A DNA stretch of 64,000 nucleotides from positions 1-64,000 of the forward strand of contig JAQQTI010000002.1 of NCBI GenBank assembly GCA_028561875.1, given 5' to 3'. The DNA is from Methanomassiliicoccaceae archaeon COG_1 (GTDB lineage Archaea; Thermoplasmatota; Thermoplasmata; Methanomassiliicoccales; Methanomethylophilaceae). Below the pieces are notes generated by a model, which did not search any database, was not told where the DNA came from, and was given only the letters and a program-made list of their open reading frames with translations. This document shows, piece after piece, positions 62,467-64,000 of the stretch (within the stretch, counting starts at the first letter, position 1; each line of letters opens with the position of its first letter). The translations under genes and the position numbers were made by a program.

Positions 62467-64000
62467 AGTCGCCCGACGGATTCCCCGAGATGGCGGGCCG
62501 AGGACCGGCCGGACGACGTCGCCGGCGCGTGGGGGAGGCTGCTCTCGTACATGGGCCCGTACCGGGCGCACGTCGCCCTCGCCGTCGTCCTCTCGATAGC
62601 CTCCACGCTGCTCGCCCTGGCCGGCCCCGGCATACTCAAGGACATCACCGACACCGTCGCCGACGGCATCGCCTCCGGCGGGAGGATAGACTTGGGTTCG
62701 GTGGGGGAGGCTTCGCTCATCCTCGCGGCCGTCTACGTGGCGAGCCTCGCCCTGGGTTTCGGGGAGAAATACATCATCTCCTCCGCGTCGCAGATGGTCT
62801 CTGGCATGGTGAGGAGGGACCTCTCCCGCAAACTCGGCCGCATCCCCCTGAGCTACTACGATAGCACCTCCGCCGGGGACATCATGAGCAGGCTCACCAA
62901 CGACGCCGACACCATAGCCCATTCCTCCGGGCAGTGCATCGCGCAGATGGTCTCCTCCACCGTCATGATGGCGGGCGCCCTGGCCTTCATGCTCCTGGCC
63001 AGCCCCGTGCTCGCGGCGGTCACCGTCGTCCCCGCGGCGGCGGGGTTCCTGCTCGTGTACGCCTTGGTCAAGCGTTCGCAGGGGCACTTCGCCGCCCAGT
63101 CCCGCAACCTCGGCAGGATGCAGGGGCATGTCGACGAGATGTATTCCGGGCACGACATAGTCCGCGCCTACAACGGCGAGGAGGAGGCGGAGAGGGCGTT
63201 CGGCGAGATCAACGACGACCTCTACGTCTCCGCCTACAGGTCGCGCTTCGTCTCCAGCCTCATGCCGCAGATCATGAACTTCGTCGGCAACCTCGGCTAC
63301 GCGCTCGTGTGCATAGTGGGCGCGATGCTGATGATCGACGGCGCTGCCGGCGTGACGTACGGTGTCATCGTCGCCTTCATCGTATACGCGAGGCAGTTCG
63401 CCTCGCCGCTCACCGACATCTCCGAATCGGTCGCGCAGATGCAGTCCGTCGCCGCCGCGGCGGACAGGGTGTTCGGTTTCCTCGCCGCCGAGGAGATGGA
63501 GGACGAGGGGGGCAGGTCCGTCGCGCCTTCGGACGTTAGGGGCAGGGTGGAGTTCCGCGACGTGCACTTCTCATACCTTCCCGGCAGGGAGGTCATCCGC
63601 GGGTTCTCCGCGGTCGTCGAGCCCGGGCAGAGGGTGGCCATCGTCGGCCCCACCGGCGCGGGGAAGACCACGCTCGTGAACCTCCTCATGAGGTTCTACG
63701 AGGTGGACGCCGGCGACATCCTTGTCGACGGCGTCTCGATCAGGAGCATGCGCCGGGCGGACGTGCATGACCTCTTCACCATGGTCCTGCAGGACGCGTG
63801 GGTGTTCGACGGCACGGTGGAGGAGAACGTCGCTTACGCCGAGGAGGGCGTGAGCGGGGAGGAGGTCAGGAGGGCCTGCGAAGCGGTGGGTATCGACGGG
63901 TACGTCTCTTCCCTCGAGGGGGGGTACGGAGCGAGGCTCGGCGGCGGTCGCGCCATGTCCGCCGGGCAGAGGCAGCAAATCGCCATCGCGAGGGCGATGG
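62464..64000 (+). CDS. ABC exporter, second half of pair, ACG start, cut at window end
   Basis: The visible 512 codons cover the membrane domain (helices from about 30 to 320) and the NBD with Walker A GPTGAGKTT, ending just after the signature MSAGQRQQ. The 3' end is outside the window. No ATG/GTG/TTG is in frame before residue 30; ACG 62464 lies 5 bases after GGGGGGAG and begins TSRPTDSPRWRAEDRP, so the first ATG (62551) would cut the N-terminus. Probably the partner of the upstream half. Confidence 0.85.

Noticed and set aside
1-64000. tRNA genes, CRISPR arrays, insertion sequences with terminal repeats
   Set aside because: I saw no tRNA T-arm/acceptor pattern, no regularly spaced repeats and no transposase. 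Only the serine recombinase pair suggests mobility.

Overview
The window reads as one chromosomal segment of a GC-rich (roughly 60-65 %) euryarchaeon, most likely a methanogen of the Methanomassiliicoccales (Thermoplasmatota). The archaeal signature genes are clear: thermosome, SRP54, RfcL, NreA, Taw1, TrmY, MptE, eIF6, L31e, L39e, S19e, a PDCD5-like protein, HMG-CoA reductase and a methanogenesis-marker-2 PurM-like protein. No recognisable gene uses TAG as its natural stop, and one AAA ATPase is split only by an in-frame TAG. Both fit a UAG-as-pyrrolysine lineage, although no pyl gene lies here.

Layout. 0-8 kb: Sel1-repeat protein, an unknown acidic protein, a cytoplasmic trypsin-like protease, an AT-rich gap, a decayed geranylgeranyl-reductase-like pseudogene, a DUF2130 coiled-coil protein and an AAA/DUF4143 ATPase. 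8-14 kb: alpha/beta hydrolase, 3-methyladenine glycosylase, MFS transporter, the TAG-interrupted ATPase, a 33-residue membrane peptide and a tandem pair of serine recombinases. 14-31 kb: thermosome, radical SAM protein, NreA, Ppx/Ppk polyphosphate pair, HisD, TrkA/TrkH, TPR-like protein, Taw1, RfcL and an ABC ATPase. 31-42 kb: Na+/solute symporter with small subunit under paired operators, metallo-beta-lactamase and flavin reductase genes, marker 2 with a winged-helix neighbour, a structured RNA locus, M50 protease, MptE, DUF373 and a ribosomal/eIF6 operon. 43-64 kb: ABC exporter, HMGR, PheT, Prx-like, ETF-like, PPAT-DUF84, TrmY, SRP54, coiled-coil protein, PurB, pyrophosphatase, a nitrate/taurine-type ABC importer and two ABC exporters (the last cut by the window end).

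The outstanding feature is that about 21 genes have an in-frame CGA exactly where their family or the neighbouring gene says they should end (TGA changed to CGA). I found no CGA used as an internal arginine codon in the recognised genes I read codon by codon. Four genes lack ATG/GTG/TTG at the expected start but carry ACG behind a Shine-Dalgarno sequence. Silent changes in overlapping genes, tight intergenic spacing, a terminator hairpin inside one read-through tail and a back-to-back CGATCG between convergent genes all agree. Explanations to separate are CGA used as a stop (or C-to-U mRNA editing, CGA to UGA and ACG to AUG) versus a systematic consensus error.

Coordinate rule: where a CGA is followed within about 30 codons by a normal stop, the span runs to the normal stop and the CGA is named. 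Where the read-through tail is long, the span ends at the CGA.
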